Made by a program: the position numbers and the translations under genes
Notes under the pieces: model-generated
Database searches by the model: none
Told to the model about the DNA's origin: nothing
What the model saw: the letters and a program-made list of their open reading frames with translations, nothing else
Shown here: positions 1 to 7,263 of the stretch, in pieces
How the letters are laid out: every line of letters begins with the position of its first letter
Position numbering within the stretch: position 1 is the first letter of the stretch
Assembly (NCBI GenBank): GCA_017308345.1
Contig: JAFKFE010000540.1
Coordinates: forward strand, 1-10,210
Origin: Alphaproteobacteria bacterium
GTDB lineage: Bacteria > Pseudomonadota > Alphaproteobacteria > Rhizobiales > Rhizobiaceae
Direction: 5' to 3'
Length of the DNA stretch: 10,210 bases

Positions 1-253
1 CCGTCAGCGCCTCGAAGATGCGGTCGGAGCCCGATTCATGGTCCGCGCGGGTCATGACCGCCTCGAAGCCGTGGGATCTTACGGCTTCAGCGACCGCTTC
101 GGTGTCGGTCGCCACCACGACGCGGCCAAGTCCGGCCTCGGCGGCGCGACGGGCGACATGGACGATCATCGGCGCGCCCGCAATGTCGGCCAGCGGCTTG
201 CCCGGCAGGCGCGTCGAGGCCATGCGGGCGGGGATAAGGATCAGGGTTGACAT
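1..253 (-). CDS. kdsB: 3-deoxy-manno-octulosonate cytidylyltransferase (CMP-Kdo synthetase), 5' part only
   Basis: KdsB activates the sugar Kdo by transferring CMP from CTP in the cytoplasm, giving the donor used to build the inner core of lipopolysaccharide. Only the first 84 codons are visible and the rest lies off the left edge; the family is usually about 250 residues. The protein opens with [20 protein letters not shown], the family's nucleotide-binding N-terminus (Arg10, Arg15 and Lys19 lie in the CTP-binding segment). It continues with a [10 protein letters not shown] stretch typical of the Rossmann-like core and a [12 protein letters not shown] motif near residues 73-84 that matches the conserved H-x-SG-[ST]-DR signature. 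The ATG at 253-251 is chosen because the conserved motif begins only a few residues later. The ribosome binding site is weak (AAGAAA a few bases upstream). It is divergent from the cytochrome gene, with 193 bp between the two starts. Confidence 0.93.
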   Translation of the reverse strand, partial: MSTLILIPARMASTRLPGKPLADIAGAPMIVHVARRAAEAGLGRVVVATDTEAVAEAVRSHGFEAVMTRADHESGSDRIFEALT

Positions 254-446
254 CGGATTTCTTGGCGGCCGAAAAACACGGATGGAAAAGTGGCAAAAGG
301 TCTCACTGGAAGCGCCCTTATAGGTGTTGCAACGCCAGAGCAAAAGACCTAGTTTCCGCCCGATTTGACTGGCCTTTCGAGGCAGTTCGCGATACCGACG
401 GACGGAGTGGACGGGACGGTCCGCCGGAAAAGGGAGCAAGGGGCGC
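254..446. promoter_or_regulatory. divergent kdsB/cycM intergenic region with imperfect 14-bp palindrome
   Basis: This 193-bp stretch must hold the promoters of both divergent genes. On the minus strand TATAAG (322-317) matches the -10 consensus at five of six positions and could serve kdsB, but no convincing -35 lies 16-18 bases upstream (TTTGCT at 344-339 is poor). An imperfect palindrome GGTGTTGCAACGCC (323-336, one mismatched pair around a GTTGCAAC core) sits just upstream of that -10, where an operator could act. For cycM, a Shine-Dalgarno-like AGGGAG (431-436) lies ten bases before its ATG. The promoter assignment is inference; the palindrome is directly visible. Confidence 0.3.
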
Positions 447-1085
447 ATGGATTCCAACGAAGTCAACAAGCTGCTCGGCGGATTTCTGGGAACCTGCTTC
501 GTCATCTTTTCGATAGGCCTCGTCTCGGACGGCTTGTTCGCCTCGCCGGCGCCGGAGAAGCCCGGCTTCGCCATCGAAGCCCAGGAGGGAACCGCAGGCG
601 GTCCGGTCGCTCCCGCCGCGGAAGCCAAGCCGATCGCCGACCTGCTCGCCGCCGCCAGCGCCGACAAGGGCGCCGCCATCTTCAAGAAATGCCAGGCCTG
701 CCACTCAGGCGAAAAGGGCGGTCCGAACAAGGTCGGCCCGGATCTCTGGGACGTCGTCGACCGTCCCGTCGCCGAGCATGCCGGTTTCGCCTATTCGAGC
801 GGCATGAAGGATTTCTCCAAGGGCGGCCAGGAACACTGGACCTACGACAACCTCAACCACTTCCTCACCTCGCCGAAGAAGTTCGTGAAGGGCACGGCGA
901 TGGGCTTCGCCGGCCTGCCGAAGGACGAAGAACGCGCCGATGTGATCGCCTATCTGCGTACGCTGTCGGACAATCCGAAGCCGCTGCCGGCGCCTGGGGC
1001 CGCCGCCGATGCCTCCAAGCCCGCCGATGCCGCCAAGCCGGCCGAAGGCGCAGCGCCGGCGGCGCCTGCGGCGCCCGCCCAATAA
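447..1085 (+). CDS. cycM: membrane-anchored class I cytochrome c (CycM / c552-like)
   Basis: A 212-residue c-type cytochrome that probably carries electrons between the bc1 complex and a terminal oxidase on the periplasmic face of the inner membrane, as Bradyrhizobium CycM does. Residues 9-31 form one hydrophobic segment that reads as an uncleaved signal anchor. A Pro/Ala-rich linker (about 33-65) leads to the haem domain. The single haem site CQACH is at residues 82-86 (first Cys codon at 690), and Met152 in a GTAMGFAG context is the likely sixth iron ligand. The domain ends with the usual IAYLRTLS helix (167-174). The last ~38 residues are a low-complexity Ala/Pro/Lys tail. The ATG at 447 is preceded by AGGGAG. 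The gene stands alone: kdsB is divergent and a strong terminator follows. Assignment to CycM rather than another anchored cytochrome c rests on the N-terminal anchor and the kdsB neighbour. Confidence 0.86.
   Translation: MDSNEVNKLLGGFLGTCFVIFSIGLVSDGLFASPAPEKPGFAIEAQEGTAGGPVAPAAEAKPIADLLAAASADKGAAIFKKCQACHSGEKGGPNKVGPDLWDVVDRPVAEHAGFAYSSGMKDFSKGGQEHWTYDNLNHFLTSPKKFVKGTAMGFAGLPKDEERADVIAYLRTLSDNPKPLPAPGAAADASKPADAAKPAEGAAPAAPAAPAQ
1008..1043 (+). repeat. two-copy 18-bp tandem repeat in the cytochrome C-terminal tail
   Basis: Two adjacent 18-bp units, 1008-1025 and 1026-1043, match at 16 of 18 positions and encode DASKPA then DAAKPA. The following codons continue as a degenerate Ala/Pro-rich run to the stop. 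This is probably a flexible periplasmic tail whose length can change by slippage. Confidence 0.7.
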
Positions 1086-1109
1086 ACAATTTGTAACCGA
1101 GATATCCTC

Positions 1110-1138
1110 AGAAAAGCCGGGTTCGTCCCGGCTTTTCT
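1110..1138 (+). terminator. Rho-independent terminator after cycM
   Basis: A perfect 12-bp inverted repeat (AGAAAAGCCGGG at 1110-1121 and its complement at 1127-1138) surrounds a five-base TTCGT loop. The GC-rich part of the stem lies next to the loop and the TTTTCT on the 3' arm provides the U-rich end. It starts 24 bp after the cycM stop. It separates cycM from the peptide-transporter operon, which implies that the operon has its own promoter between 1139 and 1241. The A-rich 5' arm would let it work in the opposite direction too, though no gene arrives from that side. Confidence 0.88.
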
Positions 1139-1184
1139 GTTAGGAAAGCTGCATGGACGGCGACAAAGGCCGCCCTTGCGGTTT

Positions 1185-1216
1185 TCACCGGCGTCAGATG
1201 ATCTAGATTGCGGTGA
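1185..1216. promoter_or_regulatory. inverted repeat in the presumed promoter region of the yej operon
   Basis: Between the cycM terminator and the first binding-protein gene, TCACCG (1185-1190) is repeated in inverted form as CGGTGA (1211-1216). In the 20-base spacer lies a perfect 8-bp palindrome ATCTAGAT (1201-1208). A weak promoter could be read here (TTTTCA at 1182-1187, 16 bases, TAGATT at 1204-1209). A six-base arm can occur by chance, so operator function is only a suggestion. Confidence 0.25.
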
Positions 1217-1230
1217 GCAGGTTTCGCGAC

Positions 1231-1236
1231 GAGGAG
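1231..1236 (+). promoter_or_regulatory. Shine-Dalgarno site fixing the YejA1 start
   Basis: GAGGAG lies five bases before the ATG at 1242. The frame is open for 22 more codons upstream (to a TTG at 1176), but that extension has no ribosome binding site and would bury the signal peptide, so the start at 1242 is preferred. Confidence 0.75.
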
Positions 1237-1241
1237 AACGC

Positions 1242-3122
1242 ATGAAGGTTGGCCGCTTCCGCACGCTTTTCGCATCGGCGCTCGCGCTCGCCTTCACCGC
1301 CAGCCTGCAGGCCAGCTTCGCCGATGACTGGCGCACCACATCGTCGCTGATCGGGCCATCCAAATATGGCGAGAATTTCCAGCGCTACGACTACGTCAAC
1401 CCCGACGCGCCGAAAGGCGGCACATACAATTCCGTCGTCCAGGGCACGTTCGACAGTTTCAACCCCTATATCGTGCAAGGGTCACCGGCCGCGGGGTTCG
1501 TGCAGTTCGGCGGCGGATTGCTCTATGACACGCTGATGGACCAGGCGACGGACGAAGGCAGCGTCAGCCATCCTCTGATCGCCGATGCCTATAAATATCC
1601 TTCCGATTATTCTTCCGCGACCTACCGGCTCGACCCGCGCGCGAAATGGCATGACGGCCAGCCGATCACCGCCGAGGACGTGATCTGGTCGTTCCAGGTG
1701 CTCAAGGCCAACAGCCCGATGTACAGCCGCTATTTCGAGAACGTCACCGAAGCGGTCGCGGTCTCGGACCGCGAGGTCGAGTTCCATTTCAACCAGAAGG
1801 GCAACCGTGAGCTGCCCAAGATCCTTGGCGACCTCGTCGTGCTGCCGAAGCATTGGTGGGAAGGAACCGACGCCAGCGGCAAGAAGCGCGACATCACCAA
1901 ATCGACGCTGGAGCCGCCGCTGGGTTCGGCCGCCTACAAGATCGCCAGCTTCAAGCCGGGTTCGGAAATCGTCTGGCAGCGCGTGCCTGACTATTGGGCC
2001 GCCAGGCTGCCGGTGAAGATCGGGCGCGAGAATTTCGACACCCAGCGCTTCACCTACATGCTGGACGACAATGCAGCCTGGCAGGCCTTCACCAAGGGCG
2101 GCCTCGACGACATCAAGCCGGAAAACAGCTCGAAGAAGTGGGCGACATTCTATGATTTCCCGGCAATCAAGGCCGGCGACGTCATCAAGAAGGAATTCAA
2201 GACCAGTTCGCCCGAGCCGATGCAGGCCTTCATGCTCAACCAGCGGCGGCCGCTGTTCCAGGATCGGCTGGTGCGCGAGGCGCTGACCTATCCCTACGAC
2301 TTCCAGACGATGAACCGCACACTGTTCTTCGGCTACAACACCCGTACCGCCAGCTACTTCCAGAATACCGAGCTGGCATCGAGCGGCCTGCCGCAGGGCA
2401 AGGAGCTGGAAATCCTCGAAAAATACCGCGACAAGCTGCCGCCGGAGCTTTTCACGCAGGAATTCAAGCTGCCGGTCTATGACTCGCCGCAGGCGGAACG
2501 GAAATATCTGAAACAGGCCGTCGACCTGTTCGCCCAGGCCGGCTGGGTGATCAAGGGCGGCAAGATGGTGAATGCCAAGACCGGCCAGCCGTTCAAGTTC
2601 GAGATCCTCGGCTGGAACGAAACCGATCAGGTGCTGACCGGCAACTGGATCGCCAACCTGCGCAAGATCGGCGTCGACGCCAGTCTGCGCATCATCGACC
2701 AGACCCAGTACATCAACCGCGTCAACAATTTCGACTATGACGTGATCACGGGTCAGCTCCAGCAGTCGGAATCGCCGGGCAACGAGCAACGCGACTTCTG
2801 GAGCTCGAAGGCGGCGGACACGCCGGGATCGCGCAACTATTCGGGCATCAAGGATCCGGTGGTCGACGCGCTGGTCGACCGCATCATCTTCGCCACCGAC
2901 CGCGACGACCTCGTCGCCACCACGCATGCGCTCGATCGGGTGCTTTTGTGGAATTACTATGTGGTGCCACAATTCTATCGCGCGGTGGTGTGGTTGGCCT
3001 ACTGGAACAAGTTCGGCATTCCGGAAAAGCAACCCAGCTACCGCGGCGCGGATATCGATTCCTGGTGGATCGACACCGACAAGGAAAAGGCCTTGGCCGC
3101 CAAATACAAGAGCGGCAATTGA
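1242..3122 (+). CDS. yejA: periplasmic oligopeptide-binding protein of Yej-type ABC importer, copy 1 (Sec-exported)
   Basis: A 626-residue extracytoplasmic solute-binding protein of the SBP_bac_5 (OppA/DppA) family, closest in pattern to E. coli YejA, the microcin C binding protein. Residues 1-27 are a Sec signal peptide: basic MKVGRFR start, hydrophobic core, cleavage likely after SFA27. The mature protein opens with the YejA-type YDYVNPDAPKGGTYN segment. The family signature LDPRAKWHDGQPITAEDV occupies residues 130-147. Other YejA-like stretches are a LNQRRPLFQDRLVREALTYPYDF block, SYFQNTELASSGLP, and a C-terminal WNYYVVPQFY...DSWWID. No lipobox cysteine is visible, so it should be a free periplasmic protein. 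It is first in the operon, and its TGA (3120-3122) overlaps the start of the next binding protein by one base. The YejA family call is firm; the actual ligand cannot be read from sequence. Confidence 0.92.
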   Translation: MKVGRFRTLFASALALAFTASLQASFADDWRTTSSLIGPSKYGENFQRYDYVNPDAPKGGTYNSVVQGTFDSFNPYIVQGSPAAGFVQFGGGLLYDTLMDQATDEGSVSHPLIADAYKYPSDYSSATYRLDPRAKWHDGQPITAEDVIWSFQVLKANSPMYSRYFENVTEAVAVSDREVEFHFNQKGNRELPKILGDLVVLPKHWWEGTDASGKKRDITKSTLEPPLGSAAYKIASFKPGSEIVWQRVPDYWAARLPVKIGRENFDTQRFTYMLDDNAAWQAFTKGGLDDIKPENSSKKWATFYDFPAIKAGDVIKKEFKTSSPEPMQAFMLNQRRPLFQDRLVREALTYPYDFQTMNRTLFFGYNTRTASYFQNTELASSGLPQGKELEILEKYRDKLPPELFTQEFKLPVYDSPQAERKYLKQAVDLFAQAGWVIKGGKMVNAKTGQPFKFEILGWNETDQVLTGNWIANLRKIGVDASLRIIDQTQYINRVNNFDYDVITGQLQQSESPGNEQRDFWSSKAADTPGSRNYSGIKDPVVDALVDRIIFATDRDDLVATTHALDRVLLWNYYVVPQFYRAVVWLAYWNKFGIPEKQPSYRGADIDSWWIDTDKEKALAAKYKSGN

Positions 3123-4999
3123 TGGAACGGCGGAACGTGCTTCCCCGCCGCGACTTCCTGGCGCTCGGCGCCGCGGCGACGGCCGTCGCGCTGCTGCCGG
3201 GCCGGGCTTTCGCCGAGACGCCAACCGGCGTGAAGCTGCACGGCCTGTCGGCTTTCGGCGACTTGAAATACAAGCCGGATTTCGCGCATTTCGACTATGT
3301 CAATGTGGACGCGCCCAAAGGCGGCACCTTCAACTTCCTGCCGCCCAACTGGGGCGCCAACCAGAGCCCGCTCACCTTCGATACGCTGAACGCCTTCGTC
3401 CCCAAAGGCTCCGCTCCGCAGCGCATGGAAATGTGCTTCGACCAGTTGATGGCAAGGGCGCTGGACGAGCCCGACGCCGTCTACGGACTGATCGCCGAAA
3501 GCGTCACGATTTCCAACGACCGCAACGGCTTCACCTTTGCGCTGCGCCCGCAGGCGCGTTTCCATGACGGCTCGCCACTGACGGCCGAGGACGCGGCGTT
3601 CACCTTCAAGCTGCTGAAGGACAAGGGCCATCCGGACTATTCGCTGCCGCTCGCGCAGCTCGAGGACGCGATCGCGGTGGATGCCCACGCCCTGCAGCTC
3701 AAATTCACCGGCAAGCAGACGGCGCGCACCATCCTCAACGTCGTGCAGTATCCGATCCTGTCCAAGGCCTTCTTCAGCGCCAATCCGTTCGATTCCTCGC
3801 AGCTCAATCCGCCGCTCGGCTCGGGCGCCTACAAGGTCGGCCGCTGGTCGGCCGGCGCCTGGATCGAATACGAGCGGGTCGCGGACTATTGGGGAAACGA
3901 CCTTGCGGTCAATCGCGGCCAGAACAATTTCCAGCGCATCCGCATCGAGTTCTACCAGAACCGCAACGCCTCGTTCGAGGCGTTCAAGAAGGGCGAAATC
4001 CTCTACAAGGAGGAATTCGTCTCGCGCATCTGGGCGACCGGGTATGATTTCCCGGCCGTGAAGGACGGCAGGGTAGTAAAGCACGAGTTTCCCGCGGAGA
4101 AGGTGCCTTCCATGCAGGCCACCGCGGTCAACCAGCGGCGCGAGCAATTCCGCGACCCCCGGGTTCGGCAAGCGATCGCGCTCTGCTTCGATTTCGAATG
4201 GACGCGGCGCAATTTCTTCTACGGCTCCTATGAGCGCTCGCAGTCCTGCTTCGAGAAGTCGGATTATCGCGCCGAGGGAATGCCCTCGCCGCAGGAACTG
4301 GCCTTGCTGGAACCGTTGCGCGATCAGATTCCGCCCGAAGCCTTTGGCGAAGCCGTGACCCAGGCGGTGTCGAACGGCTCGGGACGGGACCGCCTGTTGC
4401 TCGGCAAGGCGGTCAAGCTTCTCGGCAACGCGGGCTGGAAACGCTCCGGCGATTTCGTCGTCAACGACAAGGGCGGGCGCCTGTCGGCCGAGATCCTCGC
4501 CGATGACGACATCTTCATCCAGATCTATTCACCCTGGGTCGACAACATGAAGGCGATCGGCATCGACGCCTCGATCCGGCTGGTCGATTCGGCCCAGTAT
4601 CAGCTGCGGCAATCGACATTCGATTTCGATCTGCTCTCCGCCGCCTTCAGTTTCGGCGCCACGCCGACCCGCGACGACCTCGAGATTTTCTTCCACTCGC
4701 GCAGCGCCGGCATTCCCGGCTCGCGGAACCTGCCGGGCATTGCGAGCCCGGCGATCGACGTGCTGATCGATGCCGTCGGCGCCGCCAGGGATCGCGAAAG
4801 CCTGACGGTCGCGATGCGCGCGCTCGACCGGGTCTTGCGCGCGCGTCTCGATTGGATTCCAAGTTGGTACCTGGCGAATCACCGAAGCGCCTATTGGGAC
4901 ATGTTCGGCTTTCCCGAGCAGAAACCCGATTTCGGCTTTCCGGTCGAAGCGCTCTGGTGGGTCGACAAGGGCAAGGCGGCAAAGATTGGCAAAGCCTGA
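3122..4999 (+). CDS. yejA: periplasmic oligopeptide-binding protein of Yej-type ABC importer, copy 2 (Tat-exported)
   Basis: A 625-residue paralogue of the preceding protein, also SBP_bac_5/YejA-like. The shared blocks are FDYVNVDAPKGGTFN near the mature N-terminus, LRPQARFHDGSPLTAED (residues 141-157), GSGAYKVGRW, NQRREQFRDPRVRQAIALCFDFEW and a C-terminal ALWWVDKG. Export differs: residues 8-13 are PRRDFL, a twin-arginine (Tat) motif with Arg9-Arg10, followed by a mildly hydrophobic stretch and a likely cleavage site after AFA31. The ATG at 3122 is chosen because it places this motif in the usual position and forms a TGATG overlap with the upstream stop; AAGAGCGG (3108-3115) may serve as ribosome binding site. 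An earlier in-frame start at 2948 would read through the first gene. The similarity points to an old tandem duplication followed by divergence, perhaps with different ligand ranges; that last point is inference. Confidence 0.92.
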   Translation: MERRNVLPRRDFLALGAAATAVALLPGRAFAETPTGVKLHGLSAFGDLKYKPDFAHFDYVNVDAPKGGTFNFLPPNWGANQSPLTFDTLNAFVPKGSAPQRMEMCFDQLMARALDEPDAVYGLIAESVTISNDRNGFTFALRPQARFHDGSPLTAEDAAFTFKLLKDKGHPDYSLPLAQLEDAIAVDAHALQLKFTGKQTARTILNVVQYPILSKAFFSANPFDSSQLNPPLGSGAYKVGRWSAGAWIEYERVADYWGNDLAVNRGQNNFQRIRIEFYQNRNASFEAFKKGEILYKEEFVSRIWATGYDFPAVKDGRVVKHEFPAEKVPSMQATAVNQRREQFRDPRVRQAIALCFDFEWTRRNFFYGSYERSQSCFEKSDYRAEGMPSPQELALLEPLRDQIPPEAFGEAVTQAVSNGSGRDRLLLGKAVKLLGNAGWKRSGDFVVNDKGGRLSAEILADDDIFIQIYSPWVDNMKAIGIDASIRLVDSAQYQLRQSTFDFDLLSAAFSFGATPTRDDLEIFFHSRSAGIPGSRNLPGIASPAIDVLIDAVGAARDRESLTVAMRALDRVLRARLDWIPSWYLANHRSAYWDMFGFPEQKPDFGFPVEALWWVDKGKAAKIGKA

Positions 5000-5000
5000 C

Positions 5001-5030
5001 ATGATCATTCGCGCGGGATCGGCCGCCTGA
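5001..5030 (+). other. nine-codon mini-ORF bridging yejA2 and yejB
   Basis: An ATG begins one base after the YejA2 stop (TGA 4997-4999, then C, then ATG 5001-5003). It runs nine codons (MIIRAGSAA) to a TGA at 5028-5030 whose last base is the first base of the yejB ATG. It has no ribosome binding site of its own, so any translation would depend on reinitiation by ribosomes finishing YejA2. The likely role, if real, is translational coupling across an otherwise 30-base gap. Chance occurrence cannot be excluded. Confidence 0.4.
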
Positions 5031-6124
5031 TGGGCGCCTATATCCTGCGCCGTGTCCTGCTGATGATCCCGACGCTGTTCGGCATCATGGCGATTTCTTT
5101 CGCCGTGATCCAGTTCGCGCCGGGCGGGCCGGTCGAGCAGGTCATCGCCAGCCTCAACAACCAGGGCGGCAACGATCGCCTGGGCAGCGGCGGCGGCGAT
5201 GTCGACGGGGCCAATTTCGACGCGGCGGGCGATGTCGGCTCGAAATACCGCGGCGCGCAGGGACTGGACCCTGAATTCATCAAGAAGCTGGAAAAACAGT
5301 TCGGCTTCGACAAGCCGCCGCTCGAGCGCTTCGGCATGATGCTGTGGAACTATGCCCGGTTTGATTTCGGCGACAGTTATTTCCGCGACATCTCGGTGCT
5401 CAACCTGATCCTGGAAAAGATGCCGGTGTCGATCTCGCTCGGCATCTGGATCACGATCCTCTCCTACCTGATCTCGATCCCTCTCGGCATCCGCAAGGCC
5501 GTCAAGGACGGCTCGGCGTTCGACATGTGGACCAGCGGCGTCGTCATTGTCGGCTACGCCATTCCGAGCTTCCTGTTCGGCATCCTTTTGATGGTGCTGT
5601 TCGCCGGCGGCTCCTTCTGGGACTGGTTCCCGCTGCGCGGCATCGTTTCCGACAACTGGGACCAGCTGTCCTGGCCGGCCAGGATCGCCGACTATTTCTG
5701 GCACATGACGCTGCCGCTGACGGCGCTGGTGCTGTCGGCCTTCGCCACGACGACGCTGCTCACCAAGAATTCCTTCCTCGAGGAGATCCGCAAGCAATAT
5801 GTGGTGACGGCGCGCGCCAAGGGCCTGTCGGAGCACAAGGTGCTCTACGGCCATGTCTTCCGCAACGCCATGCTGATCGTCATCGCCGGCTTCCCCGGCG
5901 CCTTCATCTCGGCCTTCTTCACCGGCTCGCTGCTGATCGAGAACATCTTCTCGCTCGACGGCCTCGGCCTGCTCGGCTTCAAATCGGTCCTGCAACGCGA
6001 TTATCCCGTCGTGTTCGCCAATCTCTACATCTTCTCGCTGCTGGGCCTGCTCATCGGATTGCTGTCCGACCTGATGTATACCTGGGTCGATCCGCGTATC
6101 GATTTCGAGCGGAGAGACGTCTGA
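5030..6124 (+). CDS. yejB: Yej-type peptide ABC importer, permease subunit YejB
   Basis: A 364-residue inner-membrane permease that with YejE forms the channel of the importer. It resembles E. coli YejB (recalled, not aligned) from the first residue: [20 protein letters not shown], then [12 protein letters not shown], a long periplasmic segment containing [27 protein letters not shown], and the closing [10 protein letters not shown]. About six hydrophobic spans are visible, the first near residues 8-28. The cytoplasmic EAA-type loop that docks on the ATPase begins around residue 258 ([25 protein letters not shown]). The ATG at 5030 is fixed by the conserved N-terminus. Its ribosome binding site is poor (CGGGA 11 bases upstream), consistent with coupled translation from the upstream mini-ORF. 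Its TGA overlaps the yejE ATG by one base. Confidence 0.95.
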   Translation: MGAYILRRVLLMIPTLFGIMAISFAVIQFAPGGPVEQVIASLNNQGGNDRLGSGGGDVDGANFDAAGDVGSKYRGAQGLDPEFIKKLEKQFGFDKPPLERFGMMLWNYARFDFGDSYFRDISVLNLILEKMPVSISLGIWITILSYLISIPLGIRKAVKDGSAFDMWTSGVVIVGYAIPSFLFGILLMVLFAGGSFWDWFPLRGIVSDNWDQLSWPARIADYFWHMTLPLTALVLSAFATTTLLTKNSFLEEIRKQYVVTARAKGLSEHKVLYGHVFRNAMLIVIAGFPGAFISAFFTGSLLIENIFSLDGLGLLGFKSVLQRDYPVVFANLYIFSLLGLLIGLLSDLMYTWVDPRIDFERRDV

Positions 6125-7263
6125 TGTCCGAGGCCGTCGCGGGAAGCGCGCCGAAACGCACCAAGCGGCCGTGGCTGTCGCCGCTCAACCGCCGGCGCTG
6201 GCAGAATTTCAAGGCCAACCGGCGGGGCTACTGGTCGCTGTGGATATTCCTGGTCCTGTTCGTGCTGTCGCTGTTTTCGGAATGGATCGCCAACGACAAG
6301 CCGATCATCGCTTCCTACAAGGGCGAAATCCTGTTCCCGGTGCTGGTCGCCTACCCGGAAGAGAAATTCGGCGGCTTCTATGCCGTGACCGACTATCGCG
6401 ACCCGGTCATCCGCGACGAGATCAATGCCAATGGCTGGATGATCTGGCCGCCGGTCCGCTATTCCTATCGCACGGTCAACAACGCCATCCCCGAGGCCGC
6501 GCCGGCCAAACCGTCATGGGAATATGATGTGGAGAAGCGCTGCAGCCAGTATCCGCAGCAGGCCGCCGATCCCGATTGCATCGTCGGCAATTGGAACTGG
6601 CTGGGCACGGACGACCAGGCCCGTGACGTATTGGCACGGCTGATCTACGGCTTCCGCATCTCGGTGCTGTTCGGCCTGATCCTGACCGCGGGCTCATCGC
6701 TGATCGGCGTCGCCGCGGGCGCGGTGCAAGGCTATTTCGGCGGCTGGACCGACCTTCTGTTCCAGCGCGTGATCGAAATCTGGTCGGCGATCCCGGTGCT
6801 CTATCTGCTGCTCATCATCTCGGCCATCCTGCCGCCCGGCTTCTTCATCCTGCTCGGCCTGATGCTGATCTTTTCATGGGTGGCGCTGGTCGGCGTGGTG
6901 CGCGCCGAGTTCCTGCGCGCGCGCAATTTCGAATATGTCAACGCTGCGCGGGCGCTTGGCGTGCCCAATCTGACCATCATGTTCCGCCACCTCCTGCCCA
7001 ACGCCATGGTGGCGACCCTGACCTTCCTGCCGTTTTTGACCAGCGGCGCGATCTCGACGCTGACTTCGCTCGATTATCTCGGCTTTGGCCTGCCGCCCGG
7101 TTCGCCTTCGCTGGGCGAACTCATGAAACAGGCGCAAAGCAATCTCAACGCGCCGTGGCTCGGCATTTCCGGCTTCGTCGTCGTGTCGCTGATGCTGTCG
7201 CTGCTGGTGTTCATCGGCGAGGCGGCGCGCGACGCCTTCGATCCGCGCAAGACGTTCCAATGA
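6124..7263 (+). CDS. yejE: Yej-type peptide ABC importer, permease subunit YejE
   Basis: A 379-residue inner-membrane partner of YejB, in the DppC/OppC-like permease group. The N-terminus LSPLNRRRWQNFKANRRGYWSLWIF is characteristic of YejE and leads into the first membrane span (about residues 38-56). A large periplasmic domain follows up to NWLGTDDQARDVLARL, which begins the conserved permease core. The EAA loop starts near residue 270 (EYVNAARALGVPNLTIMFRHLLPNAM), and the end [15 protein letters not shown] is family-typical. It is somewhat longer than E. coli YejE, recalled as about 341 residues; the extra length is in the periplasmic domain, where Cys140 and Cys152 could form a disulfide. 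The start at 6124 has a good ribosome binding site, GGAGAG (6111-6116), and a TGATG overlap with yejB. The 3' end overlaps yejF by four bases. Confidence 0.95.
   Translation: MSEAVAGSAPKRTKRPWLSPLNRRRWQNFKANRRGYWSLWIFLVLFVLSLFSEWIANDKPIIASYKGEILFPVLVAYPEEKFGGFYAVTDYRDPVIRDEINANGWMIWPPVRYSYRTVNNAIPEAAPAKPSWEYDVEKRCSQYPQQAADPDCIVGNWNWLGTDDQARDVLARLIYGFRISVLFGLILTAGSSLIGVAAGAVQGYFGGWTDLLFQRVIEIWSAIPVLYLLLIISAILPPGFFILLGLMLIFSWVALVGVVRAEFLRARNFEYVNAARALGVPNLTIMFRHLLPNAMVATLTFLPFLTSGAISTLTSLDYLGFGLPPGSPSLGELMKQAQSNLNAPWLGISGFVVVSLMLSLLVFIGEAARDAFDPRKTFQ

Noticed and set aside
1482..3224. Long minus-strand open frame (580 codons) opposite the first YejA gene
   Set aside because: It is antisense to a clear binding-protein gene, its composition is the Arg/Val/Asp-rich pattern expected from the mirrored codons of a GC-rich gene, and it shows no recognisable domain.
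3038..4171. Minus-strand open frame (377 codons) opposite YejA2
   Set aside because: Same explanation: antisense to a confidently identified gene and no recognisable protein signature.
4529..5995. Minus-strand open frame (488 codons) opposite YejA2 and YejB
   Set aside because: The translation is a low-complexity run of Arg, Glu, Asp, Gln and His with no family pattern, crosses two real genes, and is explained by GC codon bias.
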